Positions 9,960 to 18,905 of a DNA stretch of 64,000 nucleotides are shown here, piece after piece (position 1 is the stretch's first letter; each line of letters begins with the position of its first letter). The stretch covers positions 248,001-312,000 of the forward strand of contig NW_005178753.1 of the NCBI RefSeq assembly GCF_000350225.1, in the 5' to 3' direction. The notes under the pieces are model-generated. The model made no database searches. It had not been told where the DNA came from and worked only from the letters and a program-made list of their open reading frames with translations. Made by a program: the position numbers and the translations under genes. The DNA comes from Chondrus crispus (taxonomy: Eukaryota > Rhodophyta > Florideophyceae > Gigartinales > Gigartinaceae).

Positions 9960-11282
9960 ATGGGTCTAGCGCATCGGGGGATGATGACGGGGGCGGTGGT
10001 GAGGATGTCTGTATGTTGACCAGGGGTGCAGGTGGAGGACGGGATAGACGAAGGGCACATGTGAGGCGGGTAGGGGATGTGAGGGCGTCGGCGAGCGGGG
10101 TGCGGACACGTCGGCGCTCTCGCGCAAGGCGACGCTGCCGCCAGAGGCGATGGCGGCGCGGCGCCCGCATCGCGGGGGGCGCTCGAAGACATGCAGCGGC
10201 ACTCCGACGAGCACCTCGGCAATCTCGGGCGCAAAGAGACGCGCTGCGCAATGCCGCCCAAGCCCAGCGCTTGCGCGGCGTTCAATGGAGACTGAGGCTT
10301 TTCCGGCTCTTCCGTGAACGGGGTGTCATCAGGCAACTCGTTACACTTGTTGTCAAATACTTTCGTGACCACCCTTGTAATCAGATAGCCGTCGTTATGT
10401 TCCACCACCTCTTCGACCTCGCGGCGGATGCGCCTCGGACCGCTCCTGCTCGGTAGTCCAAAGGCCTCACTAAGCTTGCGTTTTATGGGGATCCCACCAG
10501 AAGCAGAACAACCATTCTTGCCGTTCTCCTCCACGTCTTTCAATTGTGGGGATTCCGGCAGGTCGTCCTTCGCGGGAGAGACGTCTTCCTCAACATCGCC
10601 CTTTTCATCGTCCCCCTCGTGCATGCCCTTTGTCAGCTCCTCAAGCTCGCGTCGAGCCTCGTCCCGCTCCGCCTCGGCGGCCTCAATCTCCGCGGCCTCC
10701 GATTGATTTGCGACGTTGACGTTGTTCAGAAATCTCTTTGCAAGATCAATCTCATTCAGGGAGGAAAAACTCAAAAGCACAAGCTGGGAGGGCGCAAAAA
10801 AGAAAACTGCGCGCGCGTTAGACAACCCAAAACAGACGTTGAAGACGGAAAATGTATACTCGGTTGACAAGGACAAATGCGCCCTGACTTAGTCCCATTA
10901 ACGAATAAGCTTACCTGACTTTCGTCTGAAATGACCAAAGTGACACCCTCTAGAACGGTGCACCCTTCTTTCGTAACCTGGGACGTGTAAGCTGGTGCAC
11001 CTGTGCAATAAAAACGACAAAACGCCCAATGTGAGATAAGCAAAATTCCTCCAACCTCAATGATGGCAACCTGCCTGCGCCAAAACTAAACCCCTCTGTA
11101 ACCCACTTGTCATTGTCTCCTAGGAAGAATTCCTTCGCCAGAGGGCTGCTTGGACGAAATGGATGTGTCGTGGCGCCAGTTGTAGCCAACTGCACTGACA
11201 TAAGCCATACTGTTCTCTCGTAGATACGTGAGAAGTGCATGCACCGGGCCGCGCGCAGGGAGCGGTTGGCAGTGACCGACAT
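9960..11282 (-). CDS. unrecognised spliced host gene, minus strand
   Basis: The main block (10796-9990) is coding-like. It starts LVLLSFSSLNEIDLAKRFLN, has a coiled-coil segment (EAAEAERDEARRELEELTKG), an acidic linker, and a conserved-looking C-terminal part with RRIRREVEEVVEHNDGYL and TRVVTKVFDN. Upstream, GACGAAAGTCAG|GTAAGC near 10913 and CCCTCCCAG near 10797 would join GVTLVISDESQ in phase to LVLLSF. A further exon, with KEFFLGDNDKWVTEG, lies near 11100-11280. The 3' end is uncertain because the frame runs over the start of the PPPDE relic into Pro/Ser-rich sequence. The RR...DGYLITR stretch faintly recalls the C-terminal region of DNA polymerase delta subunit 3. I saw no PCNA-binding motif, so no name is given. 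Confidence 0.4.
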
Positions 11283-11299
11283 GCGAATGTGGGGAAGGA

Positions 11300-11740
11300 G
11301 CGCTTGTGGAGGACGGATATTCTACAGAGAGAGGGGAGAGAAAGAGGATAGTGCGTAGGATCATGTACAGCTGAGTGTAGATAGAGGGTGTAACGGGAGC
11401 GAGCAAGAGAGGACGCGAGCGGTGGCCGAGGAGGGTGCCTTGGAAACCGGGGATGAAGATGAGGGGATGAAAGATAGCAGACGGGGAAGACGTGACGGAT
11501 TAGCAAGGGAAAGAATTAGCCGGTAGTTGACTGCAGACGAACGCACTTCCAATAGAGTGGGACGTGTGAGCGTCGGCGCGCTCTCTTGTAGAGTTAGAAT
11601 GGGTCTCGTGTCTGCGAGAGGGAAAAAGAAGAGGAGTGGAAATACGGTGTTCTTAACACCAGAAGTAGTGGAGAGCAGAGCAAGGGTCAAGAAGGGTGTA
11701 TCGAAAGGGGGGAAAGGATTGACTCTGCCTTCAATTTTGT
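11300..11740. other. no supported gene
   Basis: Frames on both strands here are short, with Ser/Pro/Leu low complexity and no recognisable motif. It probably represents the space between two minus-strand host genes plus decayed 3' sequence of the BIO1-type relic. Confidence 0.4.
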
Positions 11741-11744
11741 GTTA

Positions 11745-12660
11745 GAGGTGAGGGGAGGTCTTTCTTCGGGGCACAGTAGAAATATAAATTACTGGGAGGG
11801 AAAATTTAAGGCGAAGGGCTTCGTGCCATGGATTGTGGCCTGTAAGGAAGGCGTCGACGCAGCCTGCCTTTCACACCCTCATACTGTCTCATCGCTTCAA
11901 TTCCCGCTGCGCAACCGCTCGCATGTGCTGTGTATGAGTGCCCGTGTAGCAAATCCTTTGCTGTGCTTTGCCCTCTCCATCAAATACTCTAAACACTTCT
12001 TTTGATGCGAGAGTTGCCGCTAACGGAACCGTCCCTCAATGGAACCGTCCCTCCCGTCAATAGCTTCGCAAAAACACCAACGTCTGGTTGCACTCCCGAA
12101 CAAACCCGCACCGCTTTCACTTTCCAATCGCCACGACCCTGTGAATACTTCGTCAAAGATTACGGGCACACCACGCGCGGCATTCCGCCACTAAAGCACG
12201 CTGAAATGCCGGATCGATCAGAGGCATCCCTTCTGCCCTTTGCAACACCGGCTCTATTAGTAGCGCCCCGAATTCTACACCAGAAGCTTCAGCTGTGTCT
12301 AATCTTTTCTTCATTTTCGATGAGTACACTAGCACATCCCGATTTCTATCCATCAGCTCCCCATGCCCAGAAAATTGAGGTAACATAACAGTGAAGGCCG
12401 TCGTCATGGCCCGACCAAGCCCTTTAATAATAGTCATTGCTGGAATCCAGCAAGGATTTACGACTGTAATTCCTGGCGTTCCCCCTGGCTCATCACCCCT
12501 TGGCTTGTCGCCCCCGCCGGTGAGCAATTTCTCCGCAATTCGCAACGAGCTTAACCGACGGTCACTACCCCCGGCATCACACTCTCGCTCTCCAGTGCGC
12601 GGCAACTGCACCATGCGCAGGGTCCCGCTTCTGCAGCCGCAAGATACTCAATCGTCGCGA
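11745..12660 (-). pseudogene. 7,8-diaminopelargonate (DAPA) aminotransferase, BIO1 type, broken
   Basis: This PLP enzyme converts KAPA to DAPA in biotin synthesis. In eukaryotes it is usually the C-terminal half of a dethiobiotin synthetase fusion in mitochondria. On the minus strand one sees SLRIAEKLLTGG (matching ALKMAFRKF), HGELMDRNRDV, GALLIEPVLQRAEGMPLIDP, then in another frame GVPVIFDEVFTGSWRLE (PLP-ring Asp in FDEVFTG, near 12155). In a third frame comes PDVGVFAKLLTGGTVPL (Schiff-base Lys in AKLLTGG, near 12060), and finally LLHGHSYTAHASGCAAG near 11940. Landmarks occur in family order but in at least three frames with stops, so the gene is dead. The dethiobiotin synthetase half was not found. 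The upstream side is interrupted by the piggyBac element at 12711. Confidence 0.75.
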
Positions 12661-12706
12661 CGGGACCTGCGTAGCAGCCGGCGCCTGTCAGCAGCGACAG
12701 TCTGGT

Positions 12707-12710
12707 CTAG
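12707..12710. repeat. left CTAG, candidate target duplication
   Basis: CTAG precedes the TGTCTAG terminus and is matched by CTAG at 15523-15526 after CTAGACA. It could instead be the outer part of an 11-bp terminal repeat, CTAGTGTCTAG, with no duplication. Confidence 0.5.
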
Positions 12711-12873
12711 TGTCTAGAAGACCGGCAATTTGCCTCATATGAGGTCAAATGCTCTACAGTAAAATTTAAACAAAATTTAAGATTTTCGCAAGCATAGAAC
12801 AAAAGGAGCACAATTTTTACGAAGTAGAACTTTGAAAGACTTTAAAGACAACTATAAACGACTAGTTAGTAAC

Positions 12874-12946
12874 TGACAAGCCAGCTCAGTGGTCTGCAAG
12901 GATCGCTGAGTCTTAGAGGCCGGAGTTCAACTCCTCGCTGAGCACG
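12874..12946 (+). ncRNA. tRNA-like sequence (A and B boxes), decayed
   Basis: CCAGCTCAGTGGT (12881-12893) fits the pol III A box, and GGAGTTCAACTCC (12922-12934) fits a B box inside a 4-bp stem, at normal tRNA spacing. The flanking 7-mers pair poorly, so it is not a working tRNA. It lies inside the piggyBac element, downstream of the transposase stop. It may be the head of a tRNA-derived SINE that landed there; its body might extend to about 13110. Confidence 0.35.
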
Positions 12947-13216
12947 TTAGTGGTCGAAAAATCCCTTCGGCGATCTCGATGGTTCTTGTTCGTGCCCTGC
13001 AGCCCAGGACGCTTTATAGCGCCCACTCGAACATGAGATTGAATACGGTGACATCTCATAAAGGGCATTCCGATACGGCTGCAGGTTTTCCAAGCAAGTC
13101 TTTAGACGAAGGATAGAACCATAGGGGGCAAAAGGAGTTTTTTATCTCTTTTTGCTCTATTCTACTCAAATGCTGACCCATTTAGTCAGTTTTAATGGCC
13201 GAGAACGCTTTAAGCA

Positions 13217-15319
13217 CTAGTAGTACTTACCTTTGTAAGTAAGATCGTGACGTTCGTCGACATGTTTCTTAAAACAGTCACGCCCAGTCTGGTGATGACA
13301 AAGGTATACTTCTTTGTCAAAATATAACTTGCAGGCTGGGCAAATAAACTTTGACTTTTTTGTTCCTTTGCAAATATTGCATCTGGATTGATAAAGAGCA
13401 AAAGTCTCCTCGCCGGATGCGCTTTTCCGCTTGCGAGTGGTTGGAGTTAGGTGAGTACCAATTCCACTGCCAAACCCAACATCTTCATCTTCAACAGCAC
13501 TGTCTGATTCTCGCTGACGTAACGATATACGATCATACTTGTTATCAATCAACCGGTCAGGAAGCTCACAATAAAACTGATTTGGAGACATCTTAGAACC
13601 ATCTCCTTTTGCACCTGCATACAGTTTCCATGCACTCACAATGCAAATGGCCAATAAAGAAGTGTTGACACGCATAGACCACTCCTTGACTTCGAACTTC
13701 TTTTCCAAGCCGAGATCATCCTGACGAGATCTGTTGTGGCGGTCAACCTGAGAGCAAGTTTCATAATACTGCTCGCAGACTGAGGGAATACGGATAGACA
13801 ATTCCTCTTTTCTTGTCACGCCATGACGTGTACGCCATCTCTCGCGGTAGATTGGAGTTCCTTCGTTGGATGTTCCGACAGAACTAATAAAGTATCTGCG
13901 GTCTCGGTCCACCCACATCACTGCCATGAGATGAGGCCCGGCCACCGGCTTTGAAACTAGTGTGACGTGCTCTCCCTTTTCAGCAATCTCCAGATGAGAT
14001 AAATAAATCATCGGATATTTCTTGGTAGATGTCTTCACTACACCTGTGAATCTAAGACCTTTCTCATAAAGTGATTCAGCCGTGTGGACAGAAGCAAAGT
14101 ACGAATCCGCGCAGACAACACGATTGGTGTGAAACCATGGCTGTAACAACCTCAAAGTCACTGCGGTTCCGTGTAAGTGGTCACTTTCAAAATCCTTTAA
14201 AGAAGTCTCCTCAGCTGAGACCACGTTCTCCATTCTTATTATGATTCCACTTTTTCCACATGCAGCAGTCTTCAACTCACAGCCATTCTCGGGTTTTCGG
14301 TCCATGGCCACATAATGAGGAAGACCGGTTTCAATCCAATCTCCTCCAAGTCTATACCAGCGTGACATACTCTCATCAACGCAGATGTTCTGTGATGGAA
14401 TCACATGTGATGCTCTGTGATCATTGATTGCGACCATGAAGTCCCTGATCATACCCCATCTGTCATTTGAGTCAGCTGGAAAGCTGAACGTGACATTCTG
14501 ACGAAGCTCCTCGAATCTTCTGCAGGAGATGATGCTTCCGAATTGAAGTTGCGGGAGATATTTGCTGGTTTCCTGTGAGCTCCAAAGAGACCTTCTGGTG
14601 CTGAATTCAATCCGAGTCATAAGGATTAGCACCCGGAAAAACTTCAAAATTCCACCTCTTGTATTCAAGCGAAGTCCCCTTGATTCCATTGCATCGTTGG
14701 TGTAGGAAACCATTAATTCCAAGTGCTCCTGTGGGAACATCCACATGAAGTAGTCCATGGGATGCATTTGAGATGGACTGTGACCACGGGATATAATCTC
14801 ATCAATCAGTCCAATCACCTTTCATCTTCTCGGCGGTATCATACCATTTAAATGCATCGTGACTTCCTCACGCTTCCAGGCCCGGCCGTGGACATTCATG
14901 AGGCCATCTTGGGAATCCATTTCGTCACTCTCGGAGATTCTCGTACTCGGGCTGAGTGCTCCTTCCAGTGGCGTCACGCGGTCCTCTGTAGGCTCCGGTT
15001 GCGCATAATGTTCAGTTTCTTGATGGATATGATCTTCAGGACCGTCATCGATCAGGTCCATCAATTCACCAGCCTTGATGTTAGCTATGCGAAGCGTGAC
15101 TTCCTTGACGCCATCTGATAATTCCCATTTAGCCCTGACTGAAGTGGAACTGCGACCCTGCACTTTGTCAGTTTTCATGCCAATGACAGTTCCCGTGACC
15201 AACTTGATCTTCCAGGAGGCTCCATACATGCGACGACATTTACTCTGAGCGGTAAGCAGTCTGGCACGAGTGTGGACGCGGTTACCTGCAATAATTCGAG
15301 GATCATTGACGCTCACCAT
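13217..15319 (-). pseudogene. piggyBac-like transposase with N-terminal extension
   Basis: This DDD transposase is read from ATG at 15319. The first 165 residues form an extension: a basic, beta-rich block (GNRVHTRARLLTAQSKC, GTVIGMKTDKVQG, VRAKWELSDGV) and an acidic linker. After one in-frame TGA (14822-14824) the core runs 533 codons. Catalytic-site candidates are ICVDESMSRWY (near residue 148 of that part), VVCADSYFAS (near 238) and VMWVDRDRRYF (near 304), with the conserved CSQVDRHNRSR further on. The C-terminus has the cysteine/histidine domain of the family: CNICKG, FICPACKLYF, LCHHQTGRDCFKKHVDERH. Apart from the single stop the frame is intact, suggesting a recent death, read-through, or one sequencing error. 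Confidence 0.9.
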
Positions 15320-15526
15320 TTTGAAGAAATTTAGGGAAGAGGAAGACGAAAGTGTTGATTAGGGAAGACTGAGATACGGAATTGAATGTTTTCTGGTTTG
15401 CCAACGTTTAGTACTCTAGTCGAAAGCTTTTCACAACAGTAGCGATAAATTTCTACAATTATTCGAATTGCAAAAGCCCGCCTAAAAACTGGCCTCATAT
15501 GAAGCCATTTGTCACCTAGACACTAG

Positions 15527-15596
15527 TGCCTTTCATTCGCGCATTTCACGTCGTCAATACGGACGGTGAATTCACTGGCTTGCTGCAGGACGCTGC
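15527..15596 (-). other. coding-looking host segment, split by element A
   Basis: The minus strand reads VLQQASEFTVRIDDVKCANE without a stop. The matching part lies beyond element A at 30782-30880 and reads VRTTRGAAVAAMQSDGG and DNVVISFRLEGS. The 5-bp duplication GCTGC marks the cut between them. The product is not recognised. It may belong to the same host gene as the BIO1-type relic, but I found no alignment to that family. Confidence 0.45.
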
Positions 15597-16644
15597 TGTA
15601 GTGCAATACGCACCTGAAAAGGGAGGTGAAAAGAAAGGAAAATATTTGGATATGAAAAGTAGTCCGGGTTGGGGGACACACGTGTGAATAATTGCACAGT
15701 TTTAATTTTTAATTATTTTATTTTATTTAGTTATTTAGTTGCCATTAATTTTGCTGACACTAGACTAGATCTAGGATCTAGCGCCGCGAGCTACTGTAGT
15801 GACTCCGGCGGAGCGATATATACCTTAGCCCTCTGACGACCAAGTCAGTAAAGGTAACCCGAGTTGCCAGAGTTGAATATCGTCTTGGTCGAAGTCCGTC
15901 TTTCCCAAGACGCTCCATTTTACCACAGATTACGTTATACTTTGCGCTCGGGGGTTCCCTTTTTCTTTTTCCTTTATTTCCCTATTCATTTCTACTTCTA
16001 TCTCAATTTTTCCCCTAATTGTGTTGGTTCCACTGGAGTTGGTTGCGACCGAGCCGGTGTAGGTATTTTAGCCATCGGGCAACACGTTGTGCAGCGCTGC
16101 TACTGTTTCAAGTTCCGTCGGAAGGCTGTTGCAACGACGCCTCCGTCGAAGGTCTTACTGTATAAGACAGAGTTGGTACCACCTATCGCGATTGCGATCG
16201 CGCTGGTGAGGGTGTTTTTAGCCATCGGGCAACACGTCGGTAGTAGCGCTGCTACACGGTTACGATCCCGTCGGGTAATTCTGAACAAGCCCCCGTCGAA
16301 GACCTTGAATTATACCCAAGGTGCTGAAGACGCTCGTCGAGCATTGGCCTTACAACCCAGCGAACCGCGGTTATATTCTCGTAGACAAGCCCAACCCGCA
16401 CTCGTCGAGCACTCAAGTCTTCGCAAGTCTCTACCACCATTTTCCTCCCGGGCCGGGCATCTTTCCTTAACCCCCCCCCCGTCGGAGTTGAGCTACCGTG
16501 GGCCGCAAGCCCACACAAGGGGAAAGGGAGTCTCGAACGCTCCGTAGCGCGTGCCATCGGCAGTGGTTGTTGCTGTTGTTGTTTTTCGTCTTTTTGTTTG
16601 ACCGTCGGACTGTGTTCGCGGCCTGCCAAGCACATTGCACTACA
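15597..16644 (+). repeat. 5' LTR of element A
   Basis: The length is 1048 bp, from TGTAGTGCAATACGC to ATTGCACTACA. It contains a CTAG-rich palindromic patch (CTAGATCTAGGATCTAG near 15765-15781), a TATA box at 15817, and an internal duplication in which TTTTAGCCATCGGGCAACACG occurs twice about 150 bp apart. Confidence 0.9.
15812..15826 (+). promoter_or_regulatory. TATA box region of the A LTR
   Basis: GCGATATATACC sits about 220 bp into the LTR and is conserved exactly in all four LTRs of elements A and B. The following CTCTGACGACCAAGTCAGTAA is also conserved and is where the transcript would begin. Confidence 0.5.
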
Positions 16645-16810
16645 AAAGTGGTCTCCCGACCTATAATTGCGTCTACAGCAAACCCGACCTAGAATTGCGT
16701 CTACGACAGGTTTGATCTGGAGTTGTATTACGAAAGTGGTCTGGGTAACGGAGTCTCTTTTATATTTTTTTGTTTGTAACTTTTTTTGTGTAGGTTCGCT
16801 CGTACGAGCG
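16645..16810 (+). other. leader of element A with primer-binding-like site
   Basis: Five bases after the LTR comes TGGTCTCCCGACCT, the expected place and TGG start of a primer-binding site; the tRNA was not identified. The leader ends in a long T-rich tract and TAG just before gag (about 16757-16793), which looks like a 3' splice site. A matching T-rich tract precedes gag in element B. Confidence 0.45.
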
Positions 16811-18905
16811 ATGTCGATAAGCGCACCCGGGGACGTCGGTCCCGGGGCGGGTAGGAGCGGATCGGCAAAGGCGTCGAGGATCCGGCGAGGTCCTCGCACC
16901 CAAAGCCAGGCCAATACGGCCACGGATCCCGAAGGTCAAGAATCCCCGATGGGGATTGAAGCCAACAAGGATAACCTATCCTACAGGTTCGAGGAGATGG
17001 GCGAGGAAATTCGCCAAGAGATGACGAAAAATCTCGAGGTTGAATTAGCCCTCGTCCGTAAGCAACTGGAGTTGCAAGCATCCGAGTTCCAAACCGTTTT
17101 AGGAGAGCTATCGGCTCGAGTGTATCTCGTCGAGAAGGAGCGAGGTGAGGCGACCGACGGTCTGGAGCCGGAGGTCCTAGCTTCGTTGAAAATTTCGGTC
17201 AAGGACGCAAGGCGCGACTCGAATCAAGCTTTGGAGTCCTTAGGTAAATTTAGAAGCAGTATCGACGACAGGTTTGACCGCGCCGCTCATCGTCTCAAGG
17301 ACCTTGAACAGGTCGCCGGTCAAGAGACGCTCCCCACGGGTCGAGAAGGCGACCGTAGATCGAAGAAGGACAAGGCCGCTGTGCAGCGGCGTTCCAAGTC
17401 GAAGACTTCGAAGAAGAATCTGCGACGCCGGAGCAAGAGTCACTGTAGTGACGAGCCGGAGGGCCAAGACTCAACGGCCCAGTCGAATGGCCTTTCCGAA
17501 GATGGTGACGACGGTTCGTCGAACCATGCCAGCAATTCCGACCATCGTTCAGAGGAAGGAAAAGGAATTTCGCAGGGCAAGAAGGTTACCTCCAGACGGG
17601 GCGGAATCATTTCGCCCGCCTCGCAGAGAGACAAGGACGCTGAGCCAGAGGACGTCGCAACGCGACGCGGGCCGCGATGGGAAGAGTTGGAGGAGCTGAA
17701 TCCGACCAACTACCTCTTCAAGAAATTACTTTCGTACCGAACGTACCGCTTGCGGAACCCGCAGACATATTTGTCAAGTTCCCGGCAGACCGCCGTGCAA
17801 AAAATCAGGAGAGATATTCCGCTTAAGGTGAAGAAAGACAACACGTTCACAGGTGAGGACGGGGTCCTTGTGTTGGATTTTTTGGCAAAATTAGTTCAAG
17901 AGTTAGATACTCAAGAAGTGAACGAGGGGCAAGCGATCCGCTTGTTGCCCGAATTTCTAAGCGGCATCGCTCTGAGACAGTACACTTCTGTGTCTCAGAC
18001 GGCCGGGTCCCACCACGGAAAGGTATCCGTTTGGCCGGAGGCCGTACAGTGGTTGTTGAGGAGTTTCGCAACCGACGAGGCGATCCGTCAGGCCGTGCCC
18101 GCATTGCGAGAGGTTCAGCAAAGACCGTCTGAAGACGAGATGGAATTTTATATCCGTGTGACAGACGCGAGCAATCGATGTGGAAACGTATATTCGATGG
18201 AATAACAAATGACGATGTTTATTAAAAGACTCAATTCGAGTATAACGCCGATGGTATCTCAATACCGACAAGACAATCGGGACGTTTCGTTTTTGAGACT
18301 AGTCAATTACGCGAAGGCGCATGGCTCGGTGAGCTGCACTAAGGACAAGAAGACCAAGAAGGTCACGATCCAGACGTCGTCGACGATCAGGGCGGGTAAG
18401 AAGCCGAGGGCCTCTTATCCCGGTCTCAAAAGTCATGCCGCCGTCCATTTAGCCGAGTCAATTTCCGCGTCAGACGAAAGCGGCGCGCACGGAAGCAGCG
18501 AAAATCACTACGAAGGAGCGTTGATAGCCGAAGGCGAGTTTATTGAGCCATCGGAGGGCTACGGACACGAGGACTACGGAGCAAGCGGGTCGTCAACTTT
18601 ACCGACGCCCACATACACGACGGAGTCGTTTTCAGAGCCCACGGATCCTGCGATGATGTTTCGGGGGCGCGGCCACACGCCGGCGCCGCGCATTCCGATG
18701 GAAGACAAGGGTACGACGTTTCGAAGGCCAGGGCTGAATGAGAAGGCCGCAACGTCAAGAAAGGCCGCCGGCCCGTGGAGGGCCTAGGCCGCAATATCCT
18801 GTCAAGACGCACGGACTGGTGTGCTATCATTGTTACGAAAAGGGGCACGCCGCGCCAACGTGCATTCTTTCCCTCCGGGAAATGCACCGAGTTTTGGAAA
18901 ATTAG
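16811..18905 (+). pseudogene. gag region of element A (fossil)
   Basis: Gag forms the particle and binds the RNA. From ATG at 16811 there is a coiled-coil-like block (EEIRQEMTKNLEVELALVRKQ), a charged low-complexity linker with RRSKSKTSKKN, and the capsid-like block ELNPTNYLFKKLLSYRTYRL ... EFLSGIALRQYTSVSQTAG. It ends with a CCHC zinc knuckle, CYHCYEKGHAAPTC, near 18828-18870. Gag closes shortly after the knuckle and the protease frame overlaps it in the -1 frame. The same arrangement is seen in B and fits the -1 frameshifting used by many Ty3/gypsy elements. The region is broken. Confidence 0.8.

Larger units (their letters stand above)
12711..15522 (-). mobile_element. piggyBac-like DNA transposon with CTAG flanks
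   Basis: The element is about 2.8 kb. The ends are TGTCTAG...CTAGACA, with a second inverted block inside: left GCCTCATATGAGGTCAAA near 12732, right its near-complement GGCCTCATATGAAGCC near 15491. Both ends are flanked by CTAG (12707-12710 and 15523-15526). Known piggyBac elements duplicate TTAA, and no TTAA borders this one. It carries a DDE_Tnp_1_7-type transposase on the minus strand with one in-frame stop. It lies against the BIO1-type relic. Confidence 0.8.

Noticed and set aside
9960-10876. Naming the unrecognised gene POLD3
   Set aside because: Only a short RR...DGYL stretch is reminiscent; there is no PCNA-interacting motif and no visible N-terminal domain.
12711-15522. TTAA target duplication for the piggyBac element
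   Set aside because: No TTAA is found beside the inverted ends; only CTAG is shared.
15864-16547. Open frames of 227 to 267 codons inside the LTRs of A and B (also 36958-37761)
   Set aside because: They start at non-ATG codons, cross low-complexity T-rich and C-rich tracts, and run through the end of the LTR. Module duplications in phase explain their length.
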